A DNA stretch of 64,000 nucleotides from Liriodendron chinense (Eukaryota; Streptophyta; Magnoliopsida; Magnoliales; Magnoliaceae), in assembly GCA_003013855.2 (NCBI GenBank), contig PVNU02000424.1, positions 3,410,001-3,474,000 on the forward strand. The letters run 5' to 3'. The notes under the pieces were generated by a model. It worked only from the letters and a program-made list of their open reading frames with translations. It made no database searches and was not told the DNA's origin. This document shows, one piece after another, positions 32,309 to 44,658 of the stretch. The position numbers and the translations under genes were made by a program. Position 1 is the stretch's first letter; each line of letters opens with the position of its first letter.

Positions 32309-32836
32309 GTGGTAACATTGAGGATGACAAACTACAACATTCACAAGATAATGCTGGACACCGAAAGTTCAGCAGATGTCCTATACGATGCTGCTCATGA
32401 TTGGATGAATCTATCAAGAAATCTCCTCCACCCGATGAAAACTCTGCTGGTAGGATTTGGGGGAGAAGTTGTCATTTCGGAAGGGAGCGTCAACCTTCCA
32501 GTCATTTTTGGTGAAGCACCAAACAAAATTAACCTCATGATCAACTTTCTGGTGGTGGATAGCAAATTGACTTACAATGCGATCATCGAGCATCCGTCCT
32601 TGACAAAACTGAAAGCCACATTGTCCCCTTGTTATCTCTGCATCAAGCTCCCCACTCCAACTGGGGTTGGAGTGGTCAGGAAAAGTCAAACCGATGCCCG
32701 CATGTGCTATGATCTGGTGTTACGAGAAGAAAAAGGAAAGCAACTTGCGCCTATTCTGGCCATGGTGGCCCCTTATCCAGAGTATAAAAAACTGAGACGA
32801 TTTCCTCCTTGGACCCTAGAGAGGATAATATCTTAA
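32309..32836 (+). pseudogene. pol: Protease region of element H
   Basis: The frame has the aspartic protease region of Tat-type gypsy elements: a MLDTESSADVLY motif at about 32351, where Glu replaces the expected Gly after Asp-Thr, then a flap-like LLVGFGGE and an ILG-related region (NAIIEHPSL). With that substitution the protease is probably inactive. The frame is otherwise open for 175 residues and leads into the reverse transcriptase after a stop. Confidence 0.8.
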
Positions 32837-32886
32837 GAGGGACCCCGGCCGATGACTTACTCTCGGTCTAGATATCTGCAGAAGAC

Positions 32887-33773
32887 TTGACAAAGACCGT
32901 ACGAATAAGGTCTACCCTCAACCCCGAGATACAAATCCAATTCATAGAGTTCCTTGCCAAGCATGAGGATGTCTTCGCTTGGTCCCATGAAGACATGCCC
33001 GACATTGATCCTAGTGTTGCCCTCCATCGCCTAAAGGTGGACCCCCGCTTCAAACCTGTCCAGCAGAAGCTGCAATCATTCAACTTGGAGAGACAGGAAG
33101 CTATAAAAGATGAGGTTGACAAGCTCCTCCAAGCCTATTTCATTGAAGAAGTTGACTACCCAAAATGGGTGGTCAACGTGGTACTCGTGAAGAAGGCCAA
33201 TGGCAAATGGCGAATGTGTGTCGAATAAATGGATCTCAACAAGGCCTGTCCAAAGGATAACTTCCCCACACCAAAAATTGATCAATTGGTGGATGCAACA
33301 ATCGGGTATGCATTGCTCAGTTTTATGGATGCATACTTTGACTATAATCAGATCTCCATGCATCCCCCAAACAGAGAGAAGATGTCCTTCATCATTGACT
33401 AAGGACTCTACTGCTACAAAGTCATGCCTTTTGGCCTGAAAAATGCTAGCACTACATATCAGCGTCTGGTCAATAAGATGTTCGCCAAGCAGATTGGCAA
33501 GACTATGGAAGTTTATGTCGATGATATGCTCGTCAAGAGCATCCGAGCTGAAGAGCATTTATCAGATCTTCGGGAGATGTTTAAGATTCTATGCAAGCAT
33601 TAAATGAAGCTAAATCCAGCCAAGTGCGCGTTTGGTGTGGCCTTAGGAAAATTCATCGGCTTCATGGTCGGGCAGCGAGGAATTGAGGCCAATCCTGAAA
33701 AGATCAAAGCTCTTCTTGAGATGAGCTCTCCAAAAACTACTAAGTACAGTGGCTTACATGCCGGGTAGCTTCC
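32887..33773 (+). pseudogene. pol: Reverse transcriptase of element H, N-terminal and palm part
   Basis: The region reads FAWSHEDMPDIDPSVALHRL, then VVLVKKANGKWRMCVE with a TAA immediately after (33226-33228), then MDLNKACPKDNFPTPKID, VMPFGLKNASTTYQRLVNKM and the catalytic YVDDMLVKS near 33514. Further stops lie near 33402 and 33601. The motif set is that of Tat/Ogre reverse transcriptase. The frame is cut at 33773, inside the connection to RNase H, by element G. Confidence 0.88.
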
Positions 33774-35169
33774 TGTTGAACCTCCAATTTATACATTGCA
33801 TTGCCCATTACATGATATGGTTTGCATGATTTTTTATGACTTAAAGGCCTATCTAACACATGTTTTGTGATTATAGGGAATGAGAGCGGACTTCATTCAA
33901 TTAGGGATTAAAAGAATGCTTTGAGAGCTTTTGGATGAAGGATGAAAGAAGACCAAAGAAAGAAGAAAGCAAGGAGAAGATAGAGAAGAAGAAAAAGGAG
34001 AAAAAGAAAGGAAAAAGAAGCAAATGGAAGAAGGCCGACCGGTCTTGACCGGTCGGCCATGAAGGCTGTTCACATCGAAGACAGGCTGACCGGTCATGAC
34101 CGGTCGGCCATGCACACTGGAAGATGGACAAAATGGTCTGACCGGTCATGACCGGTCGGCTACACTTGCTGGATCAATGGACAGACCAGTCCGACCGGTC
34201 ATGACCGGTCGGCTGTGCTCCCTGGACTGCTTAAAAGATTAGTCCGACCGGTCATGACCGGTCGGCTCTGCGTAACTAGAGTCCTTTCTAAATCTGGACT
34301 CCGAAAAACGCTGCGCACTGCATAACCTTTCGCAGATTTCGACGCAAGGGAGGTTTCTTACTATAAAAGGACACCTAGGGGCTCTTCCTAGGTCATCTTA
34401 GAAGGGAAGGAACGTGGTTTTGGAGAGAGGAAGTGAGCGTGGAGCGTCTGCAACTCTCCAACTTCTGGTTTTCTATTTTTTATGCTTTTATTCAGAGTTT
34501 TTAGTTATAGCATGACTATGCTCGGCTAGAACCTCTCAGCTAAGGCTGAGAGGTGAAGCTTGTAGTAAATTCTATGTTGGATTCAGTTTAAATCAAGTAA
34601 TTTAAATTCAAGTTGATTTTTCTTTCATGTTTCAGTTCTAAAAGTGGTAGTTTGAGATGTTTTATGAGAGTTCATGTGCTCCGGACATGAATTCCTTGCA
34701 ATTCTCTGAGATTATCATATAATGCTGGTTTAGATTCGAATTATGGTAATCCTTGAGCAGGCCATAGTCCATAGGCATGGCTGTTACTCCGCAGGCTATA
34801 GTTTTGAATTCTACATTGATTGAATGGACTAGAACTTGGAAGTCCAACTTGATTTGGATTGAATGTGGTGAATGCTTTATTTTCCAACTAGATGAGAGAT
34901 AGGACTTCAAATCTAGTTGTGTTCTCTACTTGGATTGACTGAATTGACATAAGATTGCTACAAGTGGATCCTTTAATGCCTTAGTACTTTATATCCCTGA
35001 TTTTTCATTAAGTTGTTGTTTTAATTAAACATTCAATTGAATCTGATTTTCTTCCAAAAACTGAGTTGCTGGAGTGCTTTGGAAGTAGTTTCTATTTCCC
35101 TGTGGATCGACCTCGGTCTTACCGAGATTTATTACTACATCGCAGCCTTACACTTGAGGCGAGCGAACA
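33774..35169 (+). repeat. 5' LTR of element G
   Basis: 1396 bp, TGTTGAACC...GCGAACA. It contains a palindrome array (34037-34266), a TATA box (TATAAAAG at 34362) and GGCTGAGAGGTGAAGC near 34540. It is equal in length to the 3' LTR. Confidence 0.95.
34037..34369 (+). promoter_or_regulatory. Phased palindrome array and TATA box, 5' LTR of G
   Basis: Five copies of GACCGGTCATGACCGGTC (the first with TT in the centre), mostly followed by GGC, start at 34037, 34088, 34140, 34193 and 34246, with spacings of 51, 52, 53 and 53 bp. Each half, GACCGGTC, is itself a palindrome. A TATA box follows at 34362. Regular spacing upstream of a core promoter suggests repeated binding sites for a symmetric factor; this is inference. 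Confidence 0.75.
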
Positions 35170-35175
35170 AGTTTT

Positions 35176-35192
35176 TGGCGCCGTTGCCGGGG
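35176..35192 (+). other. Primer binding site of element G
   Basis: TGGCGCCGTTGCCGGGG lies 6 bp after the 5' LTR end and matches the primer site typical of Athila-type elements. Confidence 0.88.
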
Positions 35193-35525
35193 ATTTAGAT
35201 AACGGTTTTCAAACAGTTCAGTGGCTGTAGAAGTAGATAGGTTTTTCTGATTTTTTTTAGAACTAACAAAGTTTTCTGTTTTGTAGGAATTCTTCTCTAA
35301 GTTCAAGCGCATCAGGTGATACCTTTCTAACTTAGTTTTCTCAGATTAATTTCAGATTTCAGTTTTCTAGGTTAAGATTAGTTTTTATTTTCGGTTGAGT
35401 GGTTTATGTCCCGTTGGGACGTAATCACTCAAATCGTCTCCAATCTAAAGGTGGTCTAGTTGGACCATTGTCAGTCCATAGACGAGTCCGGAATTACCAA
35501 GAGCATTGTGAAAGTTTGGGGAGTA

Positions 35526-37620
35526 TGGAACAAACACCTGTAAGGAATCCTCCCCCCCCCCTAGTCCAACTACAAACGCAAATCAGGAAGGAGTAGGAGA
35601 GAATGAGGTAAAGAATGTTCCTCCAATGAGATCACTACGGGACTACCTACAACCTGCCCGAGCAATTACACCTTCTTGCGTGGTTCTACCAGCAAACGGT
35701 GGAAACTTTGACATAAAACCAGTTGTAATTCAACTCTTACCAAAGTTCCATGGGCTAGACTCTGACCGCCCATACTTACACTTGCAAGAATTCGAAGAAG
35801 TGTTGGCCACCTTGCATTACCCAAATGTTTCCGAGGATACTATCAGACTTAAACTTTTTCCCTTCACTTTAAAAGAAAGAGCCAAAGATTGGCTTCACTC
35901 TCTTAGAGCACACTCGATTAGGTCATGGGTTGAGATGAACCGGGAATTTTTGAAAAAGTTCTTCCCGGCTCATAAAACGAACACCCTGCGAAGGGCCATA
36001 ATGAATTTCTCGGCTAAAGAAGGTGAATCTTTTTTTCAATGTTGGGAAAGATTTAAGGAACTCCTGCTTGCTTGCCCACATCATGGCTATGAGAGTTGGC
36101 GAATTATAAACTTTTTTAATGATGGATTAAGTTCCAACATGCGCCAATTTGTGGAGATGATGTGCAATGGCGAGTTTATGAGTAAAAATCCAGATGAGGC
36201 TTGGAATTACTTGGACATATTGGCTGAAAATGCCCAATCTTGGGATACATCGGATAAACCCAATAACTCCAAGCCCACTCAAGAGAAAGGAGGGATCTAT
36301 GTCCTTAAGGAGGAAGACGATGTGAATGCAAGGATAGCCAACCTCACAAGGAAGGTTGAGACCATGGAACTTAGTAAAAGTGGAGTTTCCAAGTCCACTG
36401 AAGCTGTTGAAACCATATGAGGGATCTGCCTCACCGACTTACACGCTACGCAAGATTGTCCCACAATTCCTGCGTTTCAGGAAGTGCTACATGAGACAGC
36501 CAATGCCACATATGGTTATCAACGGCCCTTCAATGGACCGGTAGGTAATACGTACAATGAGAGTTGGAAGAACCACCCAAATTTCAGTTGGAAGAATGCT
36601 CCTACGGGCAATCCCACCAACTCCCAAAGAGGGCCACCCATGCAAAATATGGCCCCACCTCAATTCTCATGGGAGGATACCTTGAAAGCGTTTATGCAAG
36701 GGCAAGCGCAAATAAATCAATCGAATCAGCAAATGTTCCAAGAGCTTAAAGTCTCGGTTGATGAGATTAAGGGACGCTTGAATGCTAGGGAAGGGACCTT
36801 TCCGGCCCAACCTCAGCCCAATCCAAAGCAAGTACATAAAGTGAGCATCCCTAATCCTTCCAACCAAAACATGGAGCAAGCTAAATCCATCACCACCCTT
36901 AGAAGTGGTAAACAAATTGACAAAACTATTCCGGTGAAGGCCGATGAGCCTAATGATCCGGTAAATTCTGAGGATGAAGATGGATCTAACTTAGCCCCAC
37001 AACAACCGGAACGCATTTACAAGCCCGTAGCACCATTCCCTTCGAGATTGGTTGTCCTAAAATCTCTCCCAAATTCTCATGATATTCTAGAGATTTTCAG
37101 ACAAGTCAAGATTAATATCCCTTTGCTTGATGCCATCAAACAAATTCCCTCTTATGCCAAGTTTCTAAAAGACCTATGCACAACAAAACGCAAATATAAT
37201 GTGCAGCAAAAGGCCTTCTTAACTGAGCAAGTGAGTGCCATCTTCACTCAAAAGACCCCCCCAAAATTCAAAGATCCCGGTAGTCCCACCGTCTCATGTA
37301 TCATTGGAGACTACCGGATTGAACGTGCCTTGTTAGATTTGGGGGCAAGTGTGAACTTGATCCCATACTCGGTATATGAGCAATTGGGTCTTGGTGAATT
37401 AAAACCCACCAAAACCACGTTGTAACTCGCTGATAGATCTATCCGTGTACCGAGGGGCATAGTTGAGGATGTTCTAGCTCAAGTTGACAAATTCTACTAC
37501 CCAGTAGATTTTATAGTCTTGGACACACAACCGGTTATGGATGCTAGCACCTAAATACCGGTAATACTAGGCCGCCTATTCCTTGCCACGTCAAACGCAA
37601 TCATCAATTGCCGGAATGGG
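35526..37620 (+). pseudogene. gag-pol: Gag and protease of element G
   Basis: From 35626 one frame runs through Gag (LRDYLQPARA, VVLPANGGNFDIKP, LPKFHGLDSDRPYLHLQEF, W....FLKKFFPAHKT, SFFQCWERFKELL) into the protease (LLDLGASVNLIPYSVYEQL, near 37340). It is stopped in frame by TGA at 36418, inside a Cys-rich segment, and by TAA at 37423 and 37552. An upstream ATG at 35526 is linked only through a C-rich tract (about 35551-35561) where the frame changes. Gag would package element RNA and the DLGAS protease would process the polyprotein. The stops are simple point-mutation type, fitting a young copy. Confidence 0.88.
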
Positions 37621-38505
37621 GTGATGCAACTATCTTTTGGAAAAAGAAATATGACACTAGAGGTGAATGTGTTTCAGTTGGGCAAAAGACATAGGGATGT
37701 CGATGATGATGAGTTCTTCGATGTAAACATGCTTGAAACTTTTGAAGAAGAAGAACTCCTCCAACTTGAGCCACTAGAAAGCTTGGAGACATGCTTAGCA
37801 CATTTCATGGATTCTGAAGACCCCATCATTAGTGAGATTGTGCAGGCATTAAATATAGAAAGACCGGTAGTTGATACTAGCCGGTGGAGGCCCCATTTTG
37901 AAAAATTACCACCAACCACATCAAGGCCTCTACAGTCTAACATCAAACCACCGAAGCTTGACCTTAAACCATTGCCATCCGAGCTTAAATATGTATATTT
38001 GGGTCAAGAGGAAACATTCCCAGTTGTCATTGCCTCCTACCTAGAAAAAGACCAAGAACTCAAGTTGATTGAGTTACTCAAAGAACATAGGGAAGCCATA
38101 GGTTGGACAATAACGGATCTCAAAGGGATAGATCCTTTGGTTTGCACTCACCGAATACACCTTGAAGAAAACGCAAAAACGACTAGACAACCTCAAAGAC
38201 GGTTAAATCCAAACATGATGGAGGTTGTCAAAGCCGAAGTGTTAAAACTATTGGATGTGGGTATTATCTACCCCATCTCAGATAGCCAATGGGTGAGTCC
38301 TACCCAAGTTGTCCCCAAGAAATCCGGTATTACCATCATTGAAAATGCCAACAACGAGCTTATTCCGACTAGGGTGACCACCGGTTGGCGTATGTGCATT
38401 GATTATAAGAAGCTCAACACGGTCACTAGGAAAGACCACTTCCCTCTCCCATTTATGGATCAAATTTTGGAGAGGTGGCAGGCCATTCCAATTATTGCTT
38501 CTTAG
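37621..38505 (+). pseudogene. pol: Protease-RT linker and reverse transcriptase N-terminus of element G
   Basis: This frame, in phase with the gag-protease frame, holds an acidic linker (CLAHFMDSEDPIISEIVQAL near 37800) and the start of reverse transcriptase: [40 protein letters not shown] and [11 protein letters not shown] one-base frameshift at about 38470-38480 moves the remaining polymerase to another frame. The linker is also recognisable in element I. Confidence 0.88.
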
Positions 38506-40859
38506 ATGGCTATTCCGGATACAACCAAATTGAGATAGCTCCGGAAGACCAAGAGAAAACCACATTTACATGCCCGTTTGGCACCTTCGCTTACCGAAGG
38601 ATGCCATTCGGGTTATGTAATGCACCCGCCACATTCCAACGATGCATGTTGAGTATTTTCTCAGACATGGTGGGTGAGTTTCTTGAGGTATTCATGGATG
38701 ACTTTTCTATTTTTGATTGTACATTTGATGAGTGTCTCAAGCACTTGAAGGTGGTCTTGATGAGGTGTGAGGAGAAGCAACTTGTATTAAACTGGGAAAA
38801 GTGTCATTTCATGGTACAAAGAGGAATAGTCCTTGGACATATCATCTCGTCCAATGGAATAGAGGTAGACCGGGCAAAAATTGACATAATTTCCAATCTA
38901 CCACCACCCAAAAGCATACCCGATGTGCGGTCCTTCCTTGGACACGCCGGTTTCTATAGAAGGTTCATAAAGGATTTTAGTCATATCTCAAGACCCTTAT
39001 GCAACCTTCTACAAAAGGAGAACCAATTTGAGTGGAGTGCCGAATGTCAATTAGCTTTTTCAAAGCTAAAGGACATGTTGACAACCGCTCCTATCATGCA
39101 ACCACCAGATTGGTCCATTCCTTTTGAGTTGATGTGCGATGCGAGCGATTTTGCTATTGGGGCGGTGTTAGGCCAAAAGAAGGATAAAAAGCCCCATGTC
39201 ATCTACTACGCAAGTAGGACCTTGAATCCTGCCCAAGTTAATTATTCGACTACGGAGAAAGAGCTCCTAGCTGTCATTTTCGCCTTGGACAAATTCAAGC
39301 CATACTTAATAGGATCCAAAGTCATTGTTTATACGGATCATGCGGCACTGAAATACCTTCTTTCTAAGAAGGATGCTAAGCCCCGTTTGCTTAGATGGAT
39401 CCTACTCCTTCAAGAATTCGACTTGGAGATTAAAGACAAGAAGGGGATAAAAAATGTGGTGGCGGATCATCTATCCCGCCTAGTCCTACCAAATTCCATT
39501 GACGGGTCACCTATTGAGGACTCATTCCCTGATGAGCAACTCTTTGTTGCTGTGCATCCACCATGGTATGCTGATATAGCCAATTATCTTTCCACAGGTG
39601 CGATGCCGATTCATTGGACTGCGCAAGACAAACGTAAATTTCTAAGGGAAGTGCGCAGATTTTTCTGGGATGAACCTCTATTGTTTAAATATTGCCCAGA
39701 CCAAATTATAAGGAGATACGTCCCCGATGATGAACATAATTCAGTCATCTCCTTTTGTCATGATCAAGCATGTGGGGGTCATTTTTCAGCCAAGAAAACA
39801 ACTGTGAAAATTCTGCAGTGTGGTTTTTATTGGCCCACGCTATTCAAGGACACCCAAGAGTTTTGCAAAGCGTGCGAGCGCTATCAGAAGTTAGGAGGGT
39901 TATCCCGTCGAAATATGATGCCTCTCACCCCAATTCAACATCTTGAAGTTTTTGACTGTTGGGGCATCGATTTCATGGGACCATTCCCCTCATCTTTTGA
40001 ACATGTCTATATTTTGCTTGCCGTAGACTATGTGTCTAAATGGATAGAGGCTATCCCATGTAGAACCAACGATCATCGTACGGTTCTCAAGTTTCTCAAA
40101 GAAAACATACTTTCTAGATTTGGGACGCCTCGGGCCATCATTAGTGATGGTGGTTCTCACTTTTGCAATAGACTTTTTGAAGCTTTGATGAAGAAATATG
40201 GTATTCGGCACAAAGTGAGTACCCCATACCACCCACAAACAAGTGGGCAAGCTGAAATCTCCAATAGGGAAATCAAGCAGATTTTGGAAAAGACGGTGAG
40301 ACCGGATCGCAAGGATTGGTCCTTAAGATTAGATGATGCACTTTGGGCTCACCGTACCGCCTACAAGACACCCATTGGAATGTCCCCTTATAGACTTGTC
40401 TATGGGAAAGCTTGCCACTTGTCTGTGGAGATAGAACACAAAGCCTATTGGGCAATTCGGGCTTTAAATTTTGACATGGACAAGGCTAGCTTGCTTCGCA
40501 AACTCCAATTAAATGAGCTTGATGAAATCCGGAACGATGCATATGAGAACTCGAGAATTTACAAGAGTAAGATGAAGGCTTTTCATGACAAACACATCTT
40601 CAGGAAATCTTTCCATGAAGGACAGAAAGTACTCTTGTATAATTCCCGACTTCACCTTTTTCCGAAAAAATTACGATCTCGATGGACTGGCCCATATATT
40701 ATCAAAGAAATCTTTCCTCATGGGGCTGTTGAGATTGAAAATGCAGCAAATGGTAACTGTTTTAAAGTTAATGGACAACGCCTTAAACCATTTGTTGAGA
40801 AATTTGATTCAGAGGACATGTCCGTCACTCTGAATGATCCTGTCTATCAGGATGATTGA
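38475..40859 (+). CDS. pol: Reverse transcriptase palm, RNase H and integrase of element G
   Basis: The 794-residue frame starts inside the reverse transcriptase ([12 protein letters not shown]), passes [17 protein letters not shown] and the catalytic FMDD (about 38691), then RNase H ([15 protein letters not shown] near 39135; [10 protein letters not shown]), the integrase zinc region (a His-x-His-type pair and CKACERYQ near 39870) and the core with Asp in [10 protein letters not shown] (39960), Asp in ISDGGSHF (40140) and Glu in [10 protein letters not shown] (40240). The integrase C-terminus follows with [15 protein letters not shown]. All catalytic residues I can identify are present. The nominal ATG is internal; the frame begins at a frameshift, so it is a fragment of the polyprotein, not a separate gene. 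Confidence 0.92.
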   Translation: MAGHSNYCFLDGYSGYNQIEIAPEDQEKTTFTCPFGTFAYRRMPFGLCNAPATFQRCMLSIFSDMVGEFLEVFMDDFSIFDCTFDECLKHLKVVLMRCEEKQLVLNWEKCHFMVQRGIVLGHIISSNGIEVDRAKIDIISNLPPPKSIPDVRSFLGHAGFYRRFIKDFSHISRPLCNLLQKENQFEWSAECQLAFSKLKDMLTTAPIMQPPDWSIPFELMCDASDFAIGAVLGQKKDKKPHVIYYASRTLNPAQVNYSTTEKELLAVIFALDKFKPYLIGSKVIVYTDHAALKYLLSKKDAKPRLLRWILLLQEFDLEIKDKKGIKNVVADHLSRLVLPNSIDGSPIEDSFPDEQLFVAVHPPWYADIANYLSTGAMPIHWTAQDKRKFLREVRRFFWDEPLLFKYCPDQIIRRYVPDDEHNSVISFCHDQACGGHFSAKKTTVKILQCGFYWPTLFKDTQEFCKACERYQKLGGLSRRNMMPLTPIQHLEVFDCWGIDFMGPFPSSFEHVYILLAVDYVSKWIEAIPCRTNDHRTVLKFLKENILSRFGTPRAIISDGGSHFCNRLFEALMKKYGIRHKVSTPYHPQTSGQAEISNREIKQILEKTVRPDRKDWSLRLDDALWAHRTAYKTPIGMSPYRLVYGKACHLSVEIEHKAYWAIRALNFDMDKASLLRKLQLNELDEIRNDAYENSRIYKSKMKAFHDKHIFRKSFHEGQKVLLYNSRLHLFPKKLRSRWTGPYIIKEIFPHGAVEIENAANGNCFKVNGQRLKPFVEKFDSEDMSVTLNDPVYQDD

Positions 40860-41988
40860 TCTCCTAGTCTGATGGAGGTATAGCATAGGTAGGTTTTCTT
40901 CAGTTTTACTATTTTAGTAGGTTTTAGTTGTTGGGTTGGAGACTTCCATGATCGCTTTCTCAGGTACTATTGATTCTCACTCTCTCATATTTTATCATTG
41001 CTCTCATGTTCATGCTACTGGAATATCTTTTTACATTGAGGACAATGCAAGATTTGGTTGGGGGGTGAGATGAGATTCCTCATCTAGCATATTGCAACAT
41101 TCCGAGCTTCATATGCGCAAAAATTTTTTGAATTCTCTAACATCTCAACACTCTTTTAGAAAATTTTGTTTCTATACATTTAAGATGCTATAAGTATAAG
41201 ACGAGGAGATACGAAGTGTGTGATGTTGTAGGTCTTGATTTTCTCCCGACATAATGGTTTTATATGTTAGTTCCCCTATTGTTGTGATTGATAGAAAATT
41301 TGAACACCTTCACACCAAGTTCACATTACACGATTTTCATGAGTTAATGGGGTTATGTGATTTGCAGATTAGCTAGACTTTGATTTAAAGGTGTTGAGCA
41401 GCCAAGCCGGGGTATTTTGTCCATCCTTGTCCATGGGAAAATAACAGAAGATATGGATTTCTAAAAATCCTATCTAATTTAAAAGAAAAAGGAAAGAAAG
41501 GATGAAATCGGGAAGGAAAGAAAAATGGTGGAAAATTTCGAAAAGGGCTACCTATTACCAACCGGGGGATGGTCGAATCGTAACCAAAGCTGGAAATGGG
41601 ACGTAGTGTGAAAGCCGTCGGAAGGACGGTAAGGCAAATTCCTGTCATAGGTTTGTTGTTGCTCTGTGCACCTTAAAATCCTTGGTTTACTTAATCTATG
41701 AAGAAGATGATCCCAGGAACTCATGAGATGAACTATCACTATGCACACTAGGTTGAATTTGTTCGAGTTCTTCTATTTATCAATCAGTCAGCGGGAATTT
41801 CATGTAGACACCTTTTACGTTTTGAGAGTCCAAGGTTTCAGCTTCTATCATCTAATTTTTCCAAATTTTATACTTATACACCTTGGAATGGATAGAATCA
41901 TGGGTTCTGAAGGAGAGTTGGGTTTGGAGGTTTGAAATTGTTTCACGCATGTTTTGCTCGGGACTAGCAAAAAGCTGGTTGGGGGGTG
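40860..41988 (+). other. 3' untranslated region of element G, no env frame
   Basis: About 1.1 kb between pol and the 3' LTR has no open frame beyond about 90 residues and no signal peptide or membrane helix pattern, so an env-like gene, found in some Athila relatives, is absent. It holds TTACATTGAGGACAATGCAA near 41030, conserved in element I near 58840, and ends in a polypurine tract (GGTTGGGGGGTG). Confidence 0.75.
41971..41988 (+). other. Polypurine tract of element G
   Basis: AAAGCTGGTTGGGGGGTG abuts the 3' LTR start TGTTGAACC. A very similar tract precedes the 3' LTR of element I. Confidence 0.8.
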
Positions 41989-43384
41989 TGTTGAACCTCC
42001 AATTTATACATTGCATTGCCCATTACATGACATGGTTTGCATGATTTTTTATGACTTAAAGGCCTGTCTAACACATGTTTTGTGATTACAGGGAATGAGA
42101 GCGGACTTCATTCAATTAGGGATTAAAAGAATGCTTTGAGAGCTTTTGGATGAAGGATGAAAGAAGACCAAAGAAAGAAGAAAGCAAGGAGAAGAGAGAG
42201 AAGAAGAAAAAGGAGAAAAAGAAACAAAAAAAAGCAAATGGAAGAAGGCCGACCGGTCTTGACCGGTCGGCCATGAAGGCTGTTCACATTGAAGACAGGC
42301 CGACCGGTCATGACCGGTCGGCCATGCACACTGGAAGATGGACAAAATGGTCCGATCGGTCATGACCGGTCGGCTACACTTGCTGGATCAATGGACAGAC
42401 CAGTCCGACCGGTCATGACCGGTCGGCTGTGCTCCCTGGACTGCTTAAAAGATTAGTCCGACCGGTCATGACCGGTCGGCTCTGCGTAACTAGAGTCCTT
42501 TCTAAATCTGGACTCCGAAAAACGCTGCGCACTGCGTAACCTTTCGCAGATTTCGACGCAAGGGAGGTTTCTTACTATAAAAGGACACCTAGGGGCTCTT
42601 CCTAGGTCATCTTAGAAGGGAAGGAACGTGGTTTTGGAGAGAGGAAGCGAGCGTGGAGCGTCTGCAACTCTCCAACTTCTGGTTTTCTATTTTTTATGAT
42701 TTTATTCAGAGTTTTTAGTTATAGCATGACTATGCTCGGCTAGAACCTCTCAGCTAAGGCTGAGAGGTGAAGCTTGTAGTAAATTCTATGTTGGATTCAG
42801 TTTAAATCAAGTAATTTAAATTCAAGTTGATTTTTCTTTCATATTTCAGTTCTAAAAGTGGTAGTTTGAGATGTTTTATGAGAGTTCATATGCTCCGAAC
42901 ATGAATTCCTTGCAATTCTCTGAGATTATCATATAATGCTGGTTTAGATTCGAATTATAGTAATCCTTGAGCAGGCCATAGTTCATAGGCATGGCTGTTA
43001 CTCCGCAGGCTATAGTTTTGAATTCTACATTGATTGAATGGACTAGAACTTGGAAGTTCAACTTGATTTGGATTGAATGTGTGTGAATGCTTTATTTTCC
43101 AACTAGATGAGAGATAGGACTTCAAATCTAGTTGTGTTCTCTACTTGGATTGAATGAATTGACATAGGATTGCTACAAGTGGATCCTTGAATGCCATAGT
43201 ACTTTATATCCCTGATTTTTCATTAAGTTTCTGTTTTAATTAAACACTCAATTGAATCTGATTTTCTTCCAAAAACTGAGTTGCTGGAGTGCTTTGGAAG
43301 TAGTTTCTATTTCCCTGTGGATCGACCTCGGTCTTACCGAGATTTATTACTACATCGCAGCCTTACACTTAAGGCGAGCGAACA
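41989..43384 (+). repeat. 3' LTR of element G
   Basis: 1396 bp. The palindrome array repeats here at 42251, 42302, 42354, 42407 and 42460 with the same 51-53 bp phasing, and the TATA box is at 42576. Most differences from the 5' LTR are C/T or G/A transitions. Confidence 0.95.
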
Positions 43385-44658
43385 CTTCCCTGAACAGATT
43401 CATCTCCAAGGCATCGGACAGATGCCTACCCTTTTTCAAACTCTTGAAATGATCTTAAAAAACAGATTGTGTAGACGAATGTGAACAAGCTTTCCTTCGT
43501 CTCAAAGAATACGTGAAAGTCCCCCCAGTGCTCTCAAAGACTATTCCCGGTGAGGAACTTATTATGTACCTGACAGTGTCTCCCATTGTTGTCAGCTCCA
43601 CTTTTATATGAGACGAAAAAGGTACACAAAGGCCTGTCAACTGCATCTGTCGAGTGATGGTCAACGTTGAAACACGGTACCCAGAGATAGAAATTGGCAT
43701 CGGCATTGGTGATTCAACTAGAAAGCTTCGCCATACTTTCAAGCCCATACAATCATGGTTCCAATGAACCAACCTTTAAAGCAAGTGTTGTAAAAACCTG
43801 AAGCATCCAGAAGATTAATAATCATTGCAGAATTCACGTATCTCGCTCCTATACAATAGGAAGAGACCTCCTCCTCTAAGTAGCCGCTGTGGACGTTATA
43901 CATAGACGACTCTTCTAGTTCTTAGGGGAGTGGGGCTGGGTTGATCTTAATCGCCCCTGACGACTCCAAATATGAATATGTGCTTCGTTTTGGGTTCTCA
44001 GCCTCCAACAACATAGCAAAATATAAAGCCCTCCTAATCGGCCTCCAACTGGCAAAAACAAAGGGAGTACACAACCTAAAGATGGCCGCCTACAGAGTCA
44101 AAGCACTCGAGCGACTAAAGGAATTCGAGAAATACGAGCTCGTGTAAGTTCTCAAAGAAGAAATTAGGATGGCCGACTCTCTCGCTAGGTTGGGCTCAGC
44201 ATCAGACAATGCCTCATCCGGACCATTCCTATTGTGTACTTAGCTGAGCCCAGTATCTCTCAGAGCAAGTTAGCGAAAGTATTTTCAGTGGATTTGACCC
44301 TGTGCTGGATGGATCTCATTATTCACTTTCTTCAAACTGGTCAGTTTCCTAAGGATAGGAAAGAGGCAAAAAAAACTTAAGTATTGAGCACCAAGATATG
44401 TCCTGCAAGGATTTTTATTCAAACAAAACTTTTCCATGTCATATCTGAGGTGCCTTCACCCAAAAGAAGCAGACTACGTCCTCAGGAAAATTCATGGAGG
44501 GATATATGGAAATCATTTAGGAGGTCGAGCAATGATCTACAAAGTGATCATACAGGGTTACTATTGGCCCACCATGAAGGCAGATGTAATCCAATTTTCA
44601 GACAAATGTGATAAAGTCATCGATTCATCTCGATCCCTCGGTGAGACCCTAAGAAGAT
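43385..44658 (+). pseudogene. pol: RNase H and integrase zinc region of element H
   Basis: Continuation of the element cut at 33773. It starts with target copy CTTCC and reads NRFISKASDRCLPFFKLLK (43410-43450), the reverse transcriptase to RNase H connection. Then come RNase H pieces (SASNNIAKYKALLIGLQLAK near 44005) and an integrase zinc region (IHGGIYGNHLGGRAMIYKVI near 44490; GYYWPTMKADV near 44555). Stops and shifts occur throughout. It ends at target copy AAGAT of solo LTR D. Confidence 0.85.

Larger units (their letters stand above)
33774..43384 (+). mobile_element. Athila-like Ty3/gypsy element (G), 9.6 kb, nearly complete
   Basis: Both LTRs are 1396 bp (33774-35169 and 41989-43384) and differ at only about 25-30 positions that I could see by eye. 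The flanks are CTTCC at 33769-33773 and 43385-43389, a perfect 5-bp target duplication. The primer site is TGGCGCCGTTGCCGGGG (35176). The internal region encodes gag, protease, reverse transcriptase, RNase H and integrase in gypsy order, with Athila hallmarks ([33 protein letters not shown]). The polyprotein is interrupted by three nonsense codons and a frameshift, so the copy is probably defective but young. No env-like frame was found between pol and the 3' LTR. Confidence 0.95.

Noticed and set aside
34037..34266. Palindrome array as a CRISPR or terminator cluster
   Set aside because: It occurs in both LTRs of a retrotransposon upstream of a TATA box; the spacer parts are related, not unique.
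40860..41988. Possible env-like gene in element G
   Set aside because: The longest open frames are under 90 residues, on both strands, without signal peptide or membrane segments.
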